From Candidatus Iainarchaeum sp. (GTDB lineage Archaea > Micrarchaeota > Micrarchaeia > Anstonellales > Bilamarchaeaceae), in contig JAQUBA010000002.1 in NCBI GenBank assembly GCA_028686985.1, forward strand, positions 84,745-123,075: 38,331 nucleotides of DNA. Direction: 5' to 3'. Position numbers and translations under genes: made by a program. The first letter of the stretch is position 1. Each line of letters opens with the position of its first letter. Below the pieces are notes generated by a model, which saw only the letters and a list, made by a program, of their open reading frames with translations, made no database searches and had not been told where the DNA came from. Of this stretch, positions 1 through 7,260 are shown piece after piece.

Positions 1-30
1 CCTACGCAGGTTCAAATCCTGCCCCCTGCA
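1..30 (+). tRNA. tRNA, 3' fragment (window edge)
   Basis: The first 30 bases fold as the end of a tRNA: a T-arm (GCAGG-TTCAAAT-CCTGC), then a 7-nt acceptor strand CCCCTGC and an A discriminator at 30. The 5' half and anticodon lie outside the window, so the amino acid cannot be told. The matching 5' acceptor strand would be GCAGGGG. CCA is not encoded. Confidence 0.85.
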
Positions 31-43
31 TATTCTTCTAAAA

Positions 44-1042
44 TTAGAGAACTTCCTTCCTTCTGTCTATGATATCCTTCGCATCGGGCCCGGTCCCAAT
101 CAGCGTAACCGGCACGGAGAGTTCCTTCTCTATCCTCTCTATGAACTTTTTGGATTCCGCCGTGAGTTTTGCATATTCCCGCACGCTAGCATTCCCGGCA
201 AACCTTACATCCAATTTGGTCAAGGCAATCTGCGTCGCCCCATTTATCATCGCGGCGAGGCGCAGGTCATCCCAGTGCAAATCCTTGGAGGTGCGGCGCG
301 GCCTTCCCGTGACCGTTCCGTATTCCTGGAAGCCCAGTTCCTTCGCCTCCTCAACGGAAATCTCATCCTTGAACGGCCCGTTTCCCACTCTAGTGGTATA
401 TGCCTTGATTATCATGACCACGTGGTCTATGTTCGTCGGCCCAAGCCCGACATCGGCAGCAATGGTGGAGGCGCTCACATCTTTTGAAGTGACAAATGGA
501 TAAGTCCCGTAAAGCACGGAGAGCATGAAGCCCTGCGAGCCCTCTATAAGCACGTCCTTCGCCTTATTTACGGCGGCAGGCACATCAGTAATGAACTGCT
601 TGAGTTCGGGGAATTCCTGCGCCAATTTGGCACTCCTCGCGGCACGCGCGGTTATCGCGGGCCCACAGCCCGTCTTAGTGGTCCCAATCTTTTCACAGAG
701 CGCGGAGCCGGCGTCCGCCTCCTTATACTCTTTCGTAATGACCGTGCATCTCTTATCCACAAAAACGCGCCCTTTCGTCCCAGTAAGCTCCACTTCCCGC
801 GCAAGCACTTCGGGGTCCACGGCGACACCGGCGCCAATCATTATTTTTGATTTAGGGTTATTTATGCCGCAGGGAAGCATTCGCAACCCATATTTTTTCC
901 CGTCAAACTGCACGGTATGCCCTGCGTTAGGGCCGACCCCCCCACGTGCCACAACCTCAGGATTGTCAGAAATCGCGAGGTAGGAAGCTACCTTTCCCTT
1001 TCCCTCGTCCCCGAACTGCCCCCCAACAAGAATGGTTTTCAT
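44..1042 (-). CDS. purA: Adenylosuccinate synthetase (archaeal short form)
   Basis: Catalyses GTP-dependent joining of IMP and aspartate to adenylosuccinate, the first step from IMP to AMP. The N-terminus carries the P-loop signature GGQFGDEGKGK, followed by GPNAGHT, a GSQGFML segment, TTRVGNGPF, TGRPRR and a C-terminal LTKLDV guanine-recognition motif. At 332 residues it matches the compact archaeal form rather than the roughly 430-residue bacterial enzyme. The ORF track begins 11 codons upstream, but MKTILVGG at 1042 is the natural start because the P-loop then lies at the usual distance from the N-terminus, and that ATG sits 2 nt after the stop of the upstream DHH gene. It is the last gene of the exosome superoperon, an unusual partner for a purine gene, and is probably translated by coupling. 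Confidence 0.96.
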   Translation of the reverse strand: MKTILVGGQFGDEGKGKVASYLAISDNPEVVARGGVGPNAGHTVQFDGKKYGLRMLPCGINNPKSKIMIGAGVAVDPEVLAREVELTGTKGRVFVDKRCTVITKEYKEADAGSALCEKIGTTKTGCGPAITARAARSAKLAQEFPELKQFITDVPAAVNKAKDVLIEGSQGFMLSVLYGTYPFVTSKDVSASTIAADVGLGPTNIDHVVMIIKAYTTRVGNGPFKDEISVEEAKELGFQEYGTVTGRPRRTSKDLHWDDLRLAAMINGATQIALTKLDVRFAGNASVREYAKLTAESKKFIERIEKELSVPVTLIGTGPDAKDIIDRRKEVL

Positions 1043-1044
1043 TG

Positions 1045-1983
1045 CTAAAGCCTCCCAGCAAGTATCTCCACGCACCTTTTAAGCACTATTTCCGGCTTCG
1101 CTTTCGCAGAAGAGCCCGCGGCTTTTGAGTGCCCCCCGCCGGCGCCGTGGAATTCGTTCCCAACCTGCATCATAACCTCATTCAAGGGAACAGGAATGCT
1201 CTTGCGTGCGCGTGCGGAAACCTTCGTCTCCCCGTCCGCACGCTTCCAACGCCCGACGAAAACAGCATCCGCGAATTCGGAAAGCGCGGAAGCGACATAA
1301 GATTCGTGGTCCCGCACTTTTACAGCAGCGATGAGGTGATTCCCATGCTTGGTTATCCTCATCTTCTTCACGGATTTCAGTACCAGCTCCTTGAGCTCCA
1401 GGGTGGGCTCCGGCTCCCCGTATTTGAGTATTTCCGGGTAATCCTTCCCACACCCCTCCATGAGCGAAACAAGCGCCTTAAAAGTGGAAAGACGCCCGCC
1501 CTTGAAGCGTGCACTATCCGCAACAATCCCGCATGCCAATGCAAACGCCACGTTCGGCTTAATCTCCGGCAATATCCCCGCAATAATCTCGGCCGCAGCC
1601 GCGGCGGTGGAATCCCGCAAAACCAGCTCCGCCCTGAGCATGTGGTCGTTCTCCCTGTGGTGGTCTATGATGAGCAGGATGCGCCATCCTTCGGAGCTTT
1701 TCAAAAGGGTGGGGGCGCTCGTATCCGCAATCACCAGCCCGTCATAATCCTCTTTTTTCAAAGAAGAAAGCTTAACCGGGGAAATGCCCAGTTTATCCGC
1801 GAAAATCCTCCCCGGGACGTCCATCCTGTCTTCTATCGCAATCACGGAATTGGGAAAAACGGAATGCAAGGCATAGATGGAGGAAAGCGCATCCACGTCC
1901 GCGTTCATGTGGGACGCGATGACGATGCGCCTGTCCCTGTTTGCAGAGAGAAAAGAAAGGAACCTGCCCTTCAGCTCATTCAT
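1045..1983 (-). CDS. DHH/DHHA1 family phosphoesterase (NrnA-like)
   Basis: A 312-residue DHH-superfamily protein. Motif I appears as SHMNADVDA (residues 24-32), there is a DTSAP motif, the signature IDHHREND near residue 105, and a C-terminal DHHA1 GGGHSKAAG near residue 282. This layout is that of nanoRNase / pAp phosphatase (NrnA) proteins and related archaeal DHH enzymes, Mn-dependent nucleases that degrade short RNAs or pAp. The normal motif I is DxDGD-like; here the first Asp position is Asn (NADVD), as in many NrnA-type proteins. The start overlaps the end of prefoldin beta by 8 nt. Its place behind the exosome genes suggests that it finishes the short oligoribonucleotides left by exosome decay. 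That role is inference; the exact substrate cannot be read from sequence. Confidence 0.88.
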   Translation of the reverse strand: MNELKGRFLSFLSANRDRRIVIASHMNADVDALSSIYALHSVFPNSVIAIEDRMDVPGRIFADKLGISPVKLSSLKKEDYDGLVIADTSAPTLLKSSEGWRILLIIDHHRENDHMLRAELVLRDSTAAAAAEIIAGILPEIKPNVAFALACGIVADSARFKGGRLSTFKALVSLMEGCGKDYPEILKYGEPEPTLELKELVLKSVKKMRITKHGNHLIAAVKVRDHESYVASALSEFADAVFVGRWKRADGETKVSARARKSIPVPLNEVMMQVGNEFHGAGGGHSKAAGSSAKAKPEIVLKRCVEILAGRL

Positions 1984-2314
1984 TCTGCCCCAGCTCCTCC
2001 TTCAGCTTTTTCTGAAGCCTGAGAAGCTCGCTCTTGACCTTCTCCTCCTGCGAGTTGAGCGTCTTCACGCGCATCTCCATGAGGTTCTTCCTCTCGGCAA
2101 GGTCCTTGTCCGCGTCCTCCTTCGTGGTCTTTATCATGACGCTGCCTATCGCCTTGTAGACGCTGCCCTTCGCCTTCTTGAGCTCCTCCAGCGCGAGGTT
2201 CGCCTCGTTAAGCTGCATCTGTATCTGCTGCTTCTGGAGCATCACCGCCTGCAGCTGCCTTTCATAATTCTGGAGCTGCATGACTTCCCTTTCTATTTCA
2301 TTCTTGTCCGCCAT
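1976..2314 (-). CDS. pfdB: Prefoldin subunit beta
   Basis: A 112-residue protein made of two long amphipathic helices around a central beta-rich segment (GSVYKAIGSVMIKTTKED), the jellyfish-tentacle coiled-coil layout of beta-class prefoldin. Two alpha and four beta subunits form the hexamer that passes unfolded proteins to the thermosome. Length matches the family (about 115 residues). The start overlaps the pcc1 end by 17 nt and the end overlaps the DHH gene by 8 nt. The neighbourhood L37Ae-rpoP-pcc1-prefoldin beta is a known conserved archaeal string. No alpha subunit gene is visible in this window. Confidence 0.93.
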   Translation of the reverse strand: MADKNEIEREVMQLQNYERQLQAVMLQKQQIQMQLNEANLALEELKKAKGSVYKAIGSVMIKTTKEDADKDLAERKNLMEMRVKTLNSQEEKVKSELLRLQKKLKEELGQNE

Positions 2315-2540
2315 TTTTCACACCCTCAATAACCTGTAAGTAACGCAGGTATGCGTTCAGCGTCGCGCGGAGCGCCACCACATCGGCGCACTCCGCCTCA
2401 ACCACAACCTCCCTGCCCGCGCGGGACGCGCGGGAGGAGAACCTGCCCCCCTTCTCCCCTTCCCCTTTCAGGGCGCGGAGCGCATCCTCCGCGCTTTTCT
2501 GGTCCGGAAAACCCACTCTCAGCGTCCCGGAGCATCGCAT
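2298..2540 (-). CDS. pcc1: KEOPS complex subunit Pcc1
   Basis: An 80-residue alpha/beta protein of the CTAG/Pcc1 family. It has a strand-helix start (GTLRVGFPDQKSAEDALRAL), a central strand pair and the typical C-terminal helix 'LRATLNAYLRYLQVIE'. In KEOPS, Pcc1 forms the dimer that holds Kae1 and binds tRNA during t6A37 synthesis. The ATG directly abuts the TAG of the rpoP-like gene (2541-2543), and the 3' end overlaps prefoldin beta by 17 nt. Function rests on the helix signature and on the conserved gene order. Kae1/Bud32 and Cgi121 are not encoded in this window. Confidence 0.87.
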   Translation of the reverse strand: MRCSGTLRVGFPDQKSAEDALRALKGEGEKGGRFSSRASRAGREVVVEAECADVVALRATLNAYLRYLQVIEGVKNGGQE

Positions 2541-2684
2541 CTAATCAGTGCTCAGCTCCTTCGCCAGGGGCGGCCTGACCTTGAAGAGCACCTTAGCCCC
2601 CGTTGGCGGGAACTCAAATGTCTTCAGGCTGGATATGGTCACCTTGTTTCCGGTCTGCCATTCGTTGTATTCCCCCATCCTCAT
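2541..2684 (-). CDS. rpoP: Rpo12 (RpoP/Rpb12) homologue lacking all zinc cysteines
   Basis: A 47-codon gene too short for the ORF track. It fills the rpoP slot exactly: its ATG shares a 4-nt ATGA overlap with the L37Ae stop, and its TAG abuts the pcc1 ATG. The product aligns by eye with archaeal Rpo12: 'YNEWQTGNKV' matches the family pattern Y-x-C-x-x-C-G-x-x-V, and 'FPPTGAKVLFKVRP' matches C-P-x-C-G-x-R-I-x-x-K-x-R-P. The four zinc-binding cysteines are replaced by Glu, Thr, Phe and Thr, while the glycines, the hydrophobic beta positions and the K-x-R-P tail are kept. Rpo12 is a small subunit between the second-largest subunit and the Rpo3/Rpo10 assembly platform. The frame is intact and the operon fit is perfect, so decay is unlikely. 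A second ATG, two codons downstream, could also serve as start. Confidence 0.8.
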   Translation of the reverse strand: MRMGEYNEWQTGNKVTISSLKTFEFPPTGAKVLFKVRPPLAKELSTD

Positions 2685-2920
2685 TCACCCTTCTTGTTCT
2701 CCTCGGAGAGCACACGCTTTGCCGTTTCGCCGGCCTCGCTCGTGAGCGAATATGCCGCGCCGGCTATCTTTGCCCCGCAGGACCAGCACTCCCAGAGCGC
2801 GTACGAAACCCTCTTCACCGAGCGCTTGCCGCACTTCGGGCATTCGTACCTCTTCTTTCTCTTGCCCTCGGCCTGCTCGTAGAGCTTCCTGATTTTCCTT
2901 CCGAACCTTGCAGTCCTCAT
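2681..2920 (-). CDS. rpl37ae: Ribosomal protein L37Ae (eL43)
   Basis: A 79-residue zinc-ribbon protein of the large ribosomal subunit. It has a basic N-terminus (RTARFGRKIRKLYEQ) and an intact CPKC-x14-CWSC zinc site, then a short helical tail. The ORF track extends to a GTG at 2929, but the ATG at 2920 is preceded by GGTG at a normal spacing, so I take 2920. The TGA overlaps the rpoP-like ATG by 4 nt. That this neighbour keeps its zinc ribbon shows the cysteine loss in rpoP is specific to that gene. Confidence 0.94.
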   Translation of the reverse strand: MRTARFGRKIRKLYEQAEGKRKKRYECPKCGKRSVKRVSYALWECWSCGAKIAGAAYSLTSEAGETAKRVLSEENKKGE

Positions 2921-2929
2921 AACCCACAC

Positions 2930-3718
2930 CTATATGTAAGACCTGAGCTCTTTACCCTTTGCGAGCGCAACGTCTACGCATTCCATGACTTCGGACTTCT
3001 TCATGCTGCCGGCGCCGGACTTCTGCATGCACACAACGCGGCCGTCTATGGTTCCCACCGTGAGCTGGCAGTCCGCCGCGTGCTCCTCGGACCTCAGCGG
3101 GTCCAGCAGGATTTTGTCGCCGACCTTTATGAACGTGGAAGTCACGGGCTTGTCCGGCATCTTGAGCGGACCTACATAATCGCCGCGCACAATCTTTCCG
3201 TCTACAACCTTCGGCACCTTCGTGTCCGAGAGCGCGGCCGCGGCCGCGAGGGCCGCCGTGTCCGTCAGGTTCCCGCCGTGGTCCATCACATACAAATCTA
3301 TGAAGATTGCGAGCACCTTCCCCTCTTCTATGAACATGCTCGCGGTGTCTATGACCTCGGCGCTCCTTATGCCCCTGTCCACCACCCTCGCGAGCTCTAT
3401 TGAATACGGGCTGGGCGGGCCGGGCTCAAAAGTGGGCGAGGCCAGCGGAAGGAATTCCGCCATCACCATGAACACGCCTTCGGTGGGCCTGTCCGGGAAC
3501 GGCGTCATCTCGCCGTACTTCACTCCGCAGAGGACCTTGCTGTCCCCTATCTGCGCGAGCGCGGAGCCCTCGGCCGTGGAGAGCACGCCTTTCGTGACCT
3601 TCACCTGCCTGTAGTCGTTCAGGCCCCTCTCGTCCATCCTCTTGCCCTGCGCAAGAAGGTTGGTGAGCAGCTCCCGGTCCACTTCCTTCAATACCAGTTC
3701 CTTTGCTTCATCACCCAT
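2930..3718 (-). CDS. rrp42: Exosome complex subunit Rrp42
   Basis: The RNase PH-fold subunit that pairs with Rrp41 in the hexameric ring of the archaeal exosome. Rrp42 is non-catalytic but shapes the active site and RNA path. Visible features are KRMDERGLNDYR near the N-terminus, GSALAQIGDSKVLCGVKYG, the PH-fold core 'RVVDRGIRSAEVID', and the second repeat with GNLTDTAALAAAAAL. The length of 262 residues is normal. The start is backed by GAGGTG overlapping the end of rrp41, and the stop lies just before L37Ae. Confidence 0.95.
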   Translation of the reverse strand: MGDEAKELVLKEVDRELLTNLLAQGKRMDERGLNDYRQVKVTKGVLSTAEGSALAQIGDSKVLCGVKYGEMTPFPDRPTEGVFMVMAEFLPLASPTFEPGPPSPYSIELARVVDRGIRSAEVIDTASMFIEEGKVLAIFIDLYVMDHGGNLTDTAALAAAAALSDTKVPKVVDGKIVRGDYVGPLKMPDKPVTSTFIKVGDKILLDPLRSEEHAADCQLTVGTIDGRVVCMQKSGAGSMKKSEVMECVDVALAKGKELRSYI

Positions 3719-3727
3719 GTGAACACC

Positions 3728-4462
3728 TCAAATATCAAGCTCCTGGCCGCCCTCGGCCTCGTAGCTCTTCCTGAGCGCCTCGGATTGCAGCGCATAAACC
3801 TTCTCGGATGCCTCCATCGCGGAGTCTATGCAGTTGCCCAGCTCTTCCGGAGTGAGCTTCCCGTCCATCTGGAGGAACACTATTTCCTTGTCCCTGTGCG
3901 TGAATGCGATGGGCATGTCGGACTCGCCGTAGTTGTCCTCAGCCTTGCCGAGGTCCACCACCAGCTGGCCGCCGGCCTTCCCGACCGCCACGCCGCTTAT
4001 CATGTCCTTCATCGGTATTCCCGCGTTCGCGAGGGCGACCGTCGCAGCCGCAATCGCGGCTATCCTCGTCCCTCCCTCGGCCTGCAGCACATCCACGTAA
4101 ATGTCTATCTGCGTCTTTGGGAACTCGCCCGACATGACCACGCCGCCGAACGCCTCCCTTATGACCTTGGAGATTTCCGTGCTCCTCCTGTTCGGGCCGG
4201 TCCTGCCGTGCTCCTCCAGCGACGCAAAAGGCGACATGGTGTACCTGCACTTGAGCAGGGCCGTGTACGGGCTCGCGCCGTGCTTCGGTATGCATTCCCT
4301 CGGCCCGTAGATGCCGCAGATTACCTTGTTGCCCCCCCATTCAACGAATGCGGAGCCCTCGGCCTCCTTGAGCACGCCGGCGATTATCCTAATCGGCCTG
4401 AGCTCATCAAGGGCCCTTCCGTCGAGCCTCTTCCCGTCCTTAAAAAGTTCCGGTGTTTCCAT
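3728..4462 (-). CDS. rrp41: Exosome complex subunit Rrp41 (catalytic)
   Basis: The catalytic RNase PH-like subunit, a phosphorolytic 3'-5' exoribonuclease and polyadenylating enzyme in the exosome ring. It shows KRLDGRALDELRPI at the N-terminus, GSAFVEWGGNKVICGIYGP, the phosphate/RNA-binding arginines in GRTGPNRRSTEI, and the acidic active-site region 'AEDNYGESDMPIAF'. Length is 244 residues. The ORF track starts at a GTG (4471) that overlaps the rrp4 stop, but ATG 4462 has GGTG at good spacing and gives METPELFKDGKRLDG. It is followed 9 nt later by rrp42. Confidence 0.96.
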   Translation of the reverse strand: METPELFKDGKRLDGRALDELRPIRIIAGVLKEAEGSAFVEWGGNKVICGIYGPRECIPKHGASPYTALLKCRYTMSPFASLEEHGRTGPNRRSTEISKVIREAFGGVVMSGEFPKTQIDIYVDVLQAEGGTRIAAIAAATVALANAGIPMKDMISGVAVGKAGGQLVVDLGKAEDNYGESDMPIAFTHRDKEIVFLQMDGKLTPEELGNCIDSAMEASEKVYALQSEALRKSYEAEGGQELDI

Positions 4463-4467
4463 TGTCT

Positions 4468-5079
4468 TCACCTGTTTTCATCAAGATATTTCGCAACCTG
4501 GTCCGTGAGCCCGCTTGTGTGGGCCCTTTCTATTATCAGCCTGAGCGTCTTCGCCACGAGGTGCATGTTGCCCCTCGGCCCTATCCAGACGTACCCGTTG
4601 TTGCCTACGAACACGGGGCAGCCGCTCATCTCCCTTATCTGGTTGAGCATGCTGCTCTTCTTCCCGATTATGCGCGGGACCTTGGACGCGGGGACGCTCA
4701 GGAGCTTCCCGGCGGGCAGCTTGTCCACTTCGCCTATGTCCACGTTCCCGACCTCGTCAACGAATGTGATTTTCCCGTACACCATCCCCCCCAGCTCAAG
4801 GTGTATCCGCACCTTCCTGGTGGGTATCACGCCATTGTAGGGCAGGTTCAGGTCCACCATGTAGCCCGCGTGCCTCTCGTCCACGACCACGCCCACGACG
4901 TTGTCGCCGACCTTGGGCCTGTACGCCATCTCCAGCGGTATGAACTTCTCGTCCCGCATCATTCCGGGGACCGAGGCGTATGTTATGCCGCCCCGCACGT
5001 ATGTGCCCGAGGCCTGCACTTCCCTCTTCCACACCTCTTCGCCCGGCAGAACCATCCTTTCCAAATCATCACCTTTCAA
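4468..5079 (-). CDS. rrp4: Exosome RNA-binding cap subunit Rrp4
   Basis: A cap protein of the archaeal exosome that guides RNA into the Rrp41/Rrp42 ring. It has an N-terminal beta domain with VLPGEEV, a central S1 domain (KVGDNVVGVVVDERHAGYMV onward), and a C-terminal KH domain with VPRIIGKKSSMLNQI. The KH loop reads GKKSSM rather than the usual GxxG consensus. Length (203 residues) is slightly short for the family. It overlaps the SBDS 3' end by 11 nt, and its own stop lies 5 nt before the rrp41 ATG. Confidence 0.95.
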   Translation of the reverse strand: MKGDDLERMVLPGEEVWKREVQASGTYVRGGITYASVPGMMRDEKFIPLEMAYRPKVGDNVVGVVVDERHAGYMVDLNLPYNGVIPTRKVRIHLELGGMVYGKITFVDEVGNVDIGEVDKLPAGKLLSVPASKVPRIIGKKSSMLNQIREMSGCPVFVGNNGYVWIGPRGNMHLVAKTLRLIIERAHTSGLTDQVAKYLDENR

Positions 5080-5764
5080 TTACCTTCGTCTCAATCTGGC
5101 CCGCGGTGAGCTTGTTCAGCTTGTCGAACACCTCCCCCTGCATGCCGGCCGGTATCTCAAAGACGACTATGAGCGAGCCGTCCCCCAGCCATTGTTCCTT
5201 CTTTATCCCGTAGCTCTTGAGCGTCCCGTATGCGCGGTGCGCATGAGCCGCCGGAACCTTGACTGCTATATCCACCTTCTCGAACTTTATCGGCAGTATC
5301 GGGAGCAGCAGCTTCACGACAGCGGGAACCTGCTCCCTCGCGTCCTTGTGTGGGTCCGGGATGAACCTCACCTGCTCCAGCGCGTTCTCCAATCTCTGGA
5401 TGGGGATGGGCGCCTTGGTGCGCGCGTCTATCGCCTCCGAGCATATGATGCCGAGTATCCGCTTCCTCGTCTCCTCCACCTTCCTGCGCCTCTGCTCGGT
5501 GGTGAGCTGCACCTCGCCCTTCTCCAGGACGATTTTGAGTATCTCGTATATGTCCGTGGTCCCGAACGCCTTCTTCACAGCCTCGGCCTTGTGCCTCTCG
5601 CCGTTCTTCGCGTCCTCAAAGACCTCATCCGCCACCAGGATGTTCTTCAGGTCCTTCTTGCTGCCTTCCAGGTAAAGGTATGCGTTGTCCGGGTCAAGGA
5701 ACAGCTCAAAGTGCTGGCCGTCCCTGTCATAGGTCGCAATAATGGCTTTGTCTAATGTCACCAT
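5069..5764 (-). CDS. sdo1: SBDS/Sdo1 ribosome maturation protein
   Basis: A 231-residue orthologue of the Shwachman-Bodian-Diamond protein, which helps release eIF6 from the 60S/50S subunit. Three domains are visible: the N-terminal FYSH domain (VTLDKAIIATYDRDGQHFEL to FGTTDIYEI), the helical middle domain (TTEQRRRKVEETRKRILGII) and the C-terminal ferredoxin-like domain (VDIAVKVPAAHAHRAYGTLK). It heads the exosome superoperon, as in many archaea. The ATG has GGTGA upstream, and a TATA-like box lies about 55 nt upstream, so this transcript has a leader. Confidence 0.96.
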   Translation of the reverse strand: MVTLDKAIIATYDRDGQHFELFLDPDNAYLYLEGSKKDLKNILVADEVFEDAKNGERHKAEAVKKAFGTTDIYEILKIVLEKGEVQLTTEQRRRKVEETRKRILGIICSEAIDARTKAPIPIQRLENALEQVRFIPDPHKDAREQVPAVVKLLLPILPIKFEKVDIAVKVPAAHAHRAYGTLKSYGIKKEQWLGDGSLIVVFEIPAGMQGEVFDKLNKLTAGQIETKVIER

Positions 5765-5813
5765 AGAATCCTTTCACCTAGAATACAGTGAGAGAATAAT
5801 CTTATGAAGACGT

Positions 5814-5823
5814 CTTTTTAAAC
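5814..5823. promoter_or_regulatory. TATA-like box between SBDS and PfpI genes
   Basis: CTTTTTAAAC is the only strong A/T box in the 80-nt gap. Its centre is 25-26 nt before the PfpI ATG (5845), as expected for a leaderless start, and about 55 nt before the SBDS ATG on the other strand, which has a GGTGA site. It may serve both genes. Confidence 0.55.
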
Positions 5824-5844
5824 ATTTGGGGGAGGAACTAATGT

Positions 5845-6381
5845 ATGGCGGAAAAGGGCATAGCGATAGTAATCCCGCCGGAGGGCTTCCGGGACGAGGA
5901 ATTCACCATCCCCTGCGCCCACTTTGCCTCAAAGGGCATAAAAACCACGGTAGCGAGCATGCGCAGGGGGGCATGCAGGGGCTCGGCCGGCACGCCTGTG
6001 GATGCCTCAATCTCCCTTGCCGAGGTGAAGGCGGAAGATTTTGACGCCGTTTTCTTCGTGGGTGGGCCGGGCACGCCCGTAGTCCGCGCATCCAACGAGT
6101 CCATGAGGATAGCGAGGGAGTTCGCCGCGGCAGGAAAGCCGGTCTCCGCAATCTGCTGGGCGCCCACAATCCTCGCGAAGGCGGGGGTCCTTGAGGGCAG
6201 GAAGGCCACGGTCTGGCTCGGCCACGACCCGGAATACGGGATGGACACGGGCAAGGTGCTCGGGAAGTTCGGAGCCAGCTACACCGGGGAGGCGGTCACG
6301 GTTGACGGGGCATTCATTACCGCGGACGGCCCGCGGAGCGCGAAGATGCTGTCGGAAGAGGTTGAAAAGAGGTTGTCATGA
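5845..6381 (+). CDS. DJ-1/PfpI family protein
   Basis: A 178-residue DJ-1/PfpI-fold protein (class I glutamine amidotransferase-like). It shows the early acidic motif PPEGFRDEEFTIP with the conserved Glu, the VFFVGGPGTP strand-loop, and the nucleophile elbow 'AICWAPTILAKAG' with the catalytic cysteine. In PfpI/Hsp31-type proteases the residue after this Cys is His; here it is Trp, so a classic Cys-His-Glu protease triad is unlikely. Members include deglycase-like, chaperone-like and protease-like proteins, and sequence alone does not choose among them. GGAGG lies 9 nt before the ATG. The stop overlaps the next gene by 4 nt, so the two are probably co-transcribed. Confidence 0.9.
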   Translation: MAEKGIAIVIPPEGFRDEEFTIPCAHFASKGIKTTVASMRRGACRGSAGTPVDASISLAEVKAEDFDAVFFVGGPGTPVVRASNESMRIAREFAAAGKPVSAICWAPTILAKAGVLEGRKATVWLGHDPEYGMDTGKVLGKFGASYTGEAVTVDGAFITADGPRSAKMLSEEVEKRLS

Positions 6382-7247
6382 TGGGTGCATGGGACAGCTT
6401 ATCCAGGGGCTTTGATTTGAGCGGGGACGCGCTGAGGGAGACGTTTGCCTTCCATAAGGTTGAATTCAGGCAGTACATAAAGTACTGGCTGCTCATGACC
6501 GCTTTTGACTTCGGCGCCATAATCGCCGCCGCAATCCCGTTCGCCGCCCTGTTTTTCATCCTGGTCGGCAATCACCTCTCGGGCACGAATCTCATCGCCA
6601 CGGCGGCAGCGCTCTCCGTGCTCGCAATCCTGCTTGCGCTCCCGTTTGTGATGCTTTCCATATCCACGCTCTTCTCCTCCATGCGCTATGTGATGGGAAA
6701 TATGGGGGAGGGGTTCGTGCATATTAGGGACCGCAAGCCGGCGCTGAAATACATGGCCTTTTATGCAGCCATATCCCTGGCGCTATTCCTGGTCCTCCTT
6801 GGCGCCCCCCTTGCGCTGATGCTTGGCGGTTCGCTTTCCGGCAGCGGAAATGCAAGTGCCGCGGGCTTCATAGGGGGCATACTGCTCTTCTATGCGGGCA
6901 TATTCCTCTTCATCATATTGTTCTACCTCTTCTCATTCATCTTCACGTACGGGGTATACGAGATAGCGGCGGAGGGGATGGGGCCGGTGGCGGCGCTGAA
7001 GCGCTCATACGCGCTGGTGAAATCCCATTTCTGGGAGACGCTCGTGTTCTTCCTTGTCCTGTTCGCGATTTCCTATGCGCTGGGGGTAGTGATGCAGATT
7101 GTGCTGCTGCCGTTCCTGCTGGTGCTCTTGCTCAGCCCGTTCCTGGGCATTGTGCTGCTGATTCCGGTCGCGCTCATGCTCGAGATTGTGGAGAACGCGC
7201 TGCTCACCCCCTTCAAAGTGTTCTTCTGGATGAAGATAAGGGAATAG
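6378..7247 (+). CDS. Multi-pass membrane protein (GPDPase membrane-domain-like)
   Basis: A 289-residue protein with about six hydrophobic segments (roughly residues 43-65, 78-100, 127-150, 165-195, 222-245 and 248-272). The stretch 'GPVAALKRSYALVKSHFWET' before the fifth segment resembles the ALKRSWxLVKxxFW motif in uncharacterised membrane proteins related to the glycerophosphodiester phosphodiesterase membrane domain. The start has two adjacent ATGs (6378, 6381) overlapping the PfpI stop, so translational coupling is likely. No catalytic residues are apparent, so a scaffold, channel or envelope role is possible but unproven. Confidence 0.72.
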   Translation: MMGAWDSLSRGFDLSGDALRETFAFHKVEFRQYIKYWLLMTAFDFGAIIAAAIPFAALFFILVGNHLSGTNLIATAAALSVLAILLALPFVMLSISTLFSSMRYVMGNMGEGFVHIRDRKPALKYMAFYAAISLALFLVLLGAPLALMLGGSLSGSGNASAAGFIGGILLFYAGIFLFIILFYLFSFIFTYGVYEIAAEGMGPVAALKRSYALVKSHFWETLVFFLVLFAISYALGVVMQIVLLPFLLVLLLSPFLGIVLLIPVALMLEIVENALLTPFKVFFWMKIRE

Positions 7248-7260
7248 CCACCGCAGTCTT

